DNA of 15,210 nt from an uncultured Desulfotignum sp. (GTDB lineage: Bacteria; Desulfobacterota; Desulfobacteria; Desulfobacterales; Desulfobacteraceae). Of the stretch, positions 14,801 to 15,210 are shown in pieces. The stretch spans positions 1-15,210 of the forward strand of contig CALGAJ010000129.1 of the NCBI GenBank assembly GCA_937951975.1, given 5' to 3'. Both the position numbers and the translations under genes were made by a program. Under the pieces are notes generated by a model. That model was not told where the DNA came from. It made no database searches and saw only the letters and a program-made list of their open reading frames with translations. The first letter of the stretch is position 1; each line of letters starts with the position of its first letter.

Positions 14801-14827
14801 GTATTTGGTGATGCGTGTTTTTATAGT
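14799..14827 (+). promoter_or_regulatory. Candidate promoter for the EI24-like gene
   Basis: TTGTAT (14799-14804), a 17-base spacer and TATAGT (14822-14827, five of six matches to TATAAT) would start transcription near 14834, about 50 bases before the ATG at 14886. The -35 is weak. A minus-strand promoter for the aminotransferase must lie in the same 101-base region, but I could not pick one with confidence. Confidence 0.4.
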
Positions 14828-14850
14828 ACATGTTCAGTTGTGATTCATAA

Positions 14851-14861
14851 ATAAGACTTAT
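14851..14861. repeat. Short palindrome in the divergent intergenic region
   Basis: ATAAG-A-CTTAT is a perfect 5-bp inverted repeat around one base, in the AT-rich stretch between the divergent aminotransferase and EI24-like genes. It could be an operator half-site pair for a dimeric regulator; chance is also possible at this base composition. Confidence 0.3.
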
Positions 14862-14885
14862 CATTGCGGGATGCAAGGAACACAT

Positions 14886-15210
14886 ATGGATTTTTTTCGA
14901 GGCATTCAATACAATATCAAGGGGTTGACGCTGTCATTGAGTCATCCACAGCTGCTGTGGCTCGGACTTTTACGGTTTGCCGTCATTCTGATTCTGACGG
15001 TGTCGTTTTCCGGTATGATTTTATTGAACCATGACGCCATCATGTCCAACATCTGGACCCTGCCGGACAGCGGGTTTCTGGTCTATGTCTGGCACCTGGT
15101 GTCTTGGCTGCTGTCTCTGATACTGGCCGCCTTAAGTGTGGTGGTGGCTTATCTGGTGGCCCAGGTGTGTTTCAATGTGTTCATCATGGACTATATGTCC
15201 CGGGTCACGG
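14886..15210 (+). CDS. Probable EI24/CysZ-like integral membrane protein (3' end outside window)
   Basis: The ATG at 14886 follows AAGGAA (14875-14880) by 5 bases and opens a frame that runs off the window after 108 codons. The visible part starts MDFFRGIQYNIKGLTLSLSH, a short amphipathic lead typical of EI24-domain proteins. A hydrophobic segment follows at about residues 23-47 and a longer one at about 64-100. EI24 (PF07264) includes CysZ, a sulfate uptake protein, and etoposide-induced 2.4 homologues of unknown role. The family call rests on the N-terminal pattern and membrane layout only, and the gene is divergent from the aminotransferase gene. Another polytopic membrane family remains possible. 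Confidence 0.62.
   Translation, partial: MDFFRGIQYNIKGLTLSLSHPQLLWLGLLRFAVILILTVSFSGMILLNHDAIMSNIWTLPDSGFLVYVWHLVSWLLSLILAALSVVVAYLVAQVCFNVFIMDYMSRVT

Noticed and set aside
13951..14811. A 286-codon plus-strand frame opposite the aminotransferase gene
   Set aside because: The minus-strand gene has PLP-site motifs, a Shine-Dalgarno and family length; the plus-strand translation is Gly/His/Asp-rich with no family likeness.

Overview
The window reads as a piece of the main chromosome of a Gram-negative, non-spore-forming bacterium, most likely a Desulfobacterota sulfate reducer of the Desulfobacteraceae (inference from gene content, protein flavour and the heavy use of CGG arginine codons; no ribosomal or sulfate-reduction marker is present to prove it). 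Coding density is very high. All genes point right except one aminotransferase near the right end. I see no mobile elements, phage genes, tRNA, rRNA or CRISPR.

Left end (1-1320): the 3' part of a gene whose product ends in an HPr-like phosphocarrier domain, followed 3 bases later by ispD of the MEP isoprenoid pathway.

Centre (1321-8726): a near-consensus extended -10 sigma-70-type promoter (TTGACA-17-TATATT, preceded by TG) and a 5'-UTR stem-loop lead into four tightly packed genes: a PrkA-family AAA+ protein, a DUF444 (YeaH/YhbH) protein with a von Willebrand A fold, a SpoVR/YcgB family protein, and a second, divergent PrkA-family AAA+ protein. The prkA-yeaH-spoVR trio is a known conserved stress or starvation module (yeaG-yeaH and ycgB in E. 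coli; prkA, yhbH and spoVR in sporulating Bacillus). Two different PrkA paralogues bracketing the other two genes is the most interesting feature here and suggests a two-ATPase version of the system.

Right half (8736-13926): mfd, the transcription-repair coupling factor, starts only 9 bases after the second PrkA gene and may share its transcript. A class III nucleotidyl cyclase-domain protein with altered substrate-site residues follows. Its stop lies 3 bases from the stop of the convergent fold-type IV PLP aminotransferase gene (13930-14784, minus strand).

Right end (14785-15210): a 101-base divergent intergenic region with a candidate promoter and a small palindrome, then the 5' part of a membrane protein gene of probable EI24/CysZ type, cut by the window edge.

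Working model (inference): a stress-responsive transcript makes an AAA+ / VWA machine (PrkA-1, PrkA-2, DUF444 protein) together with SpoVR, and readthrough may add the repair factor Mfd and a signalling cyclase.
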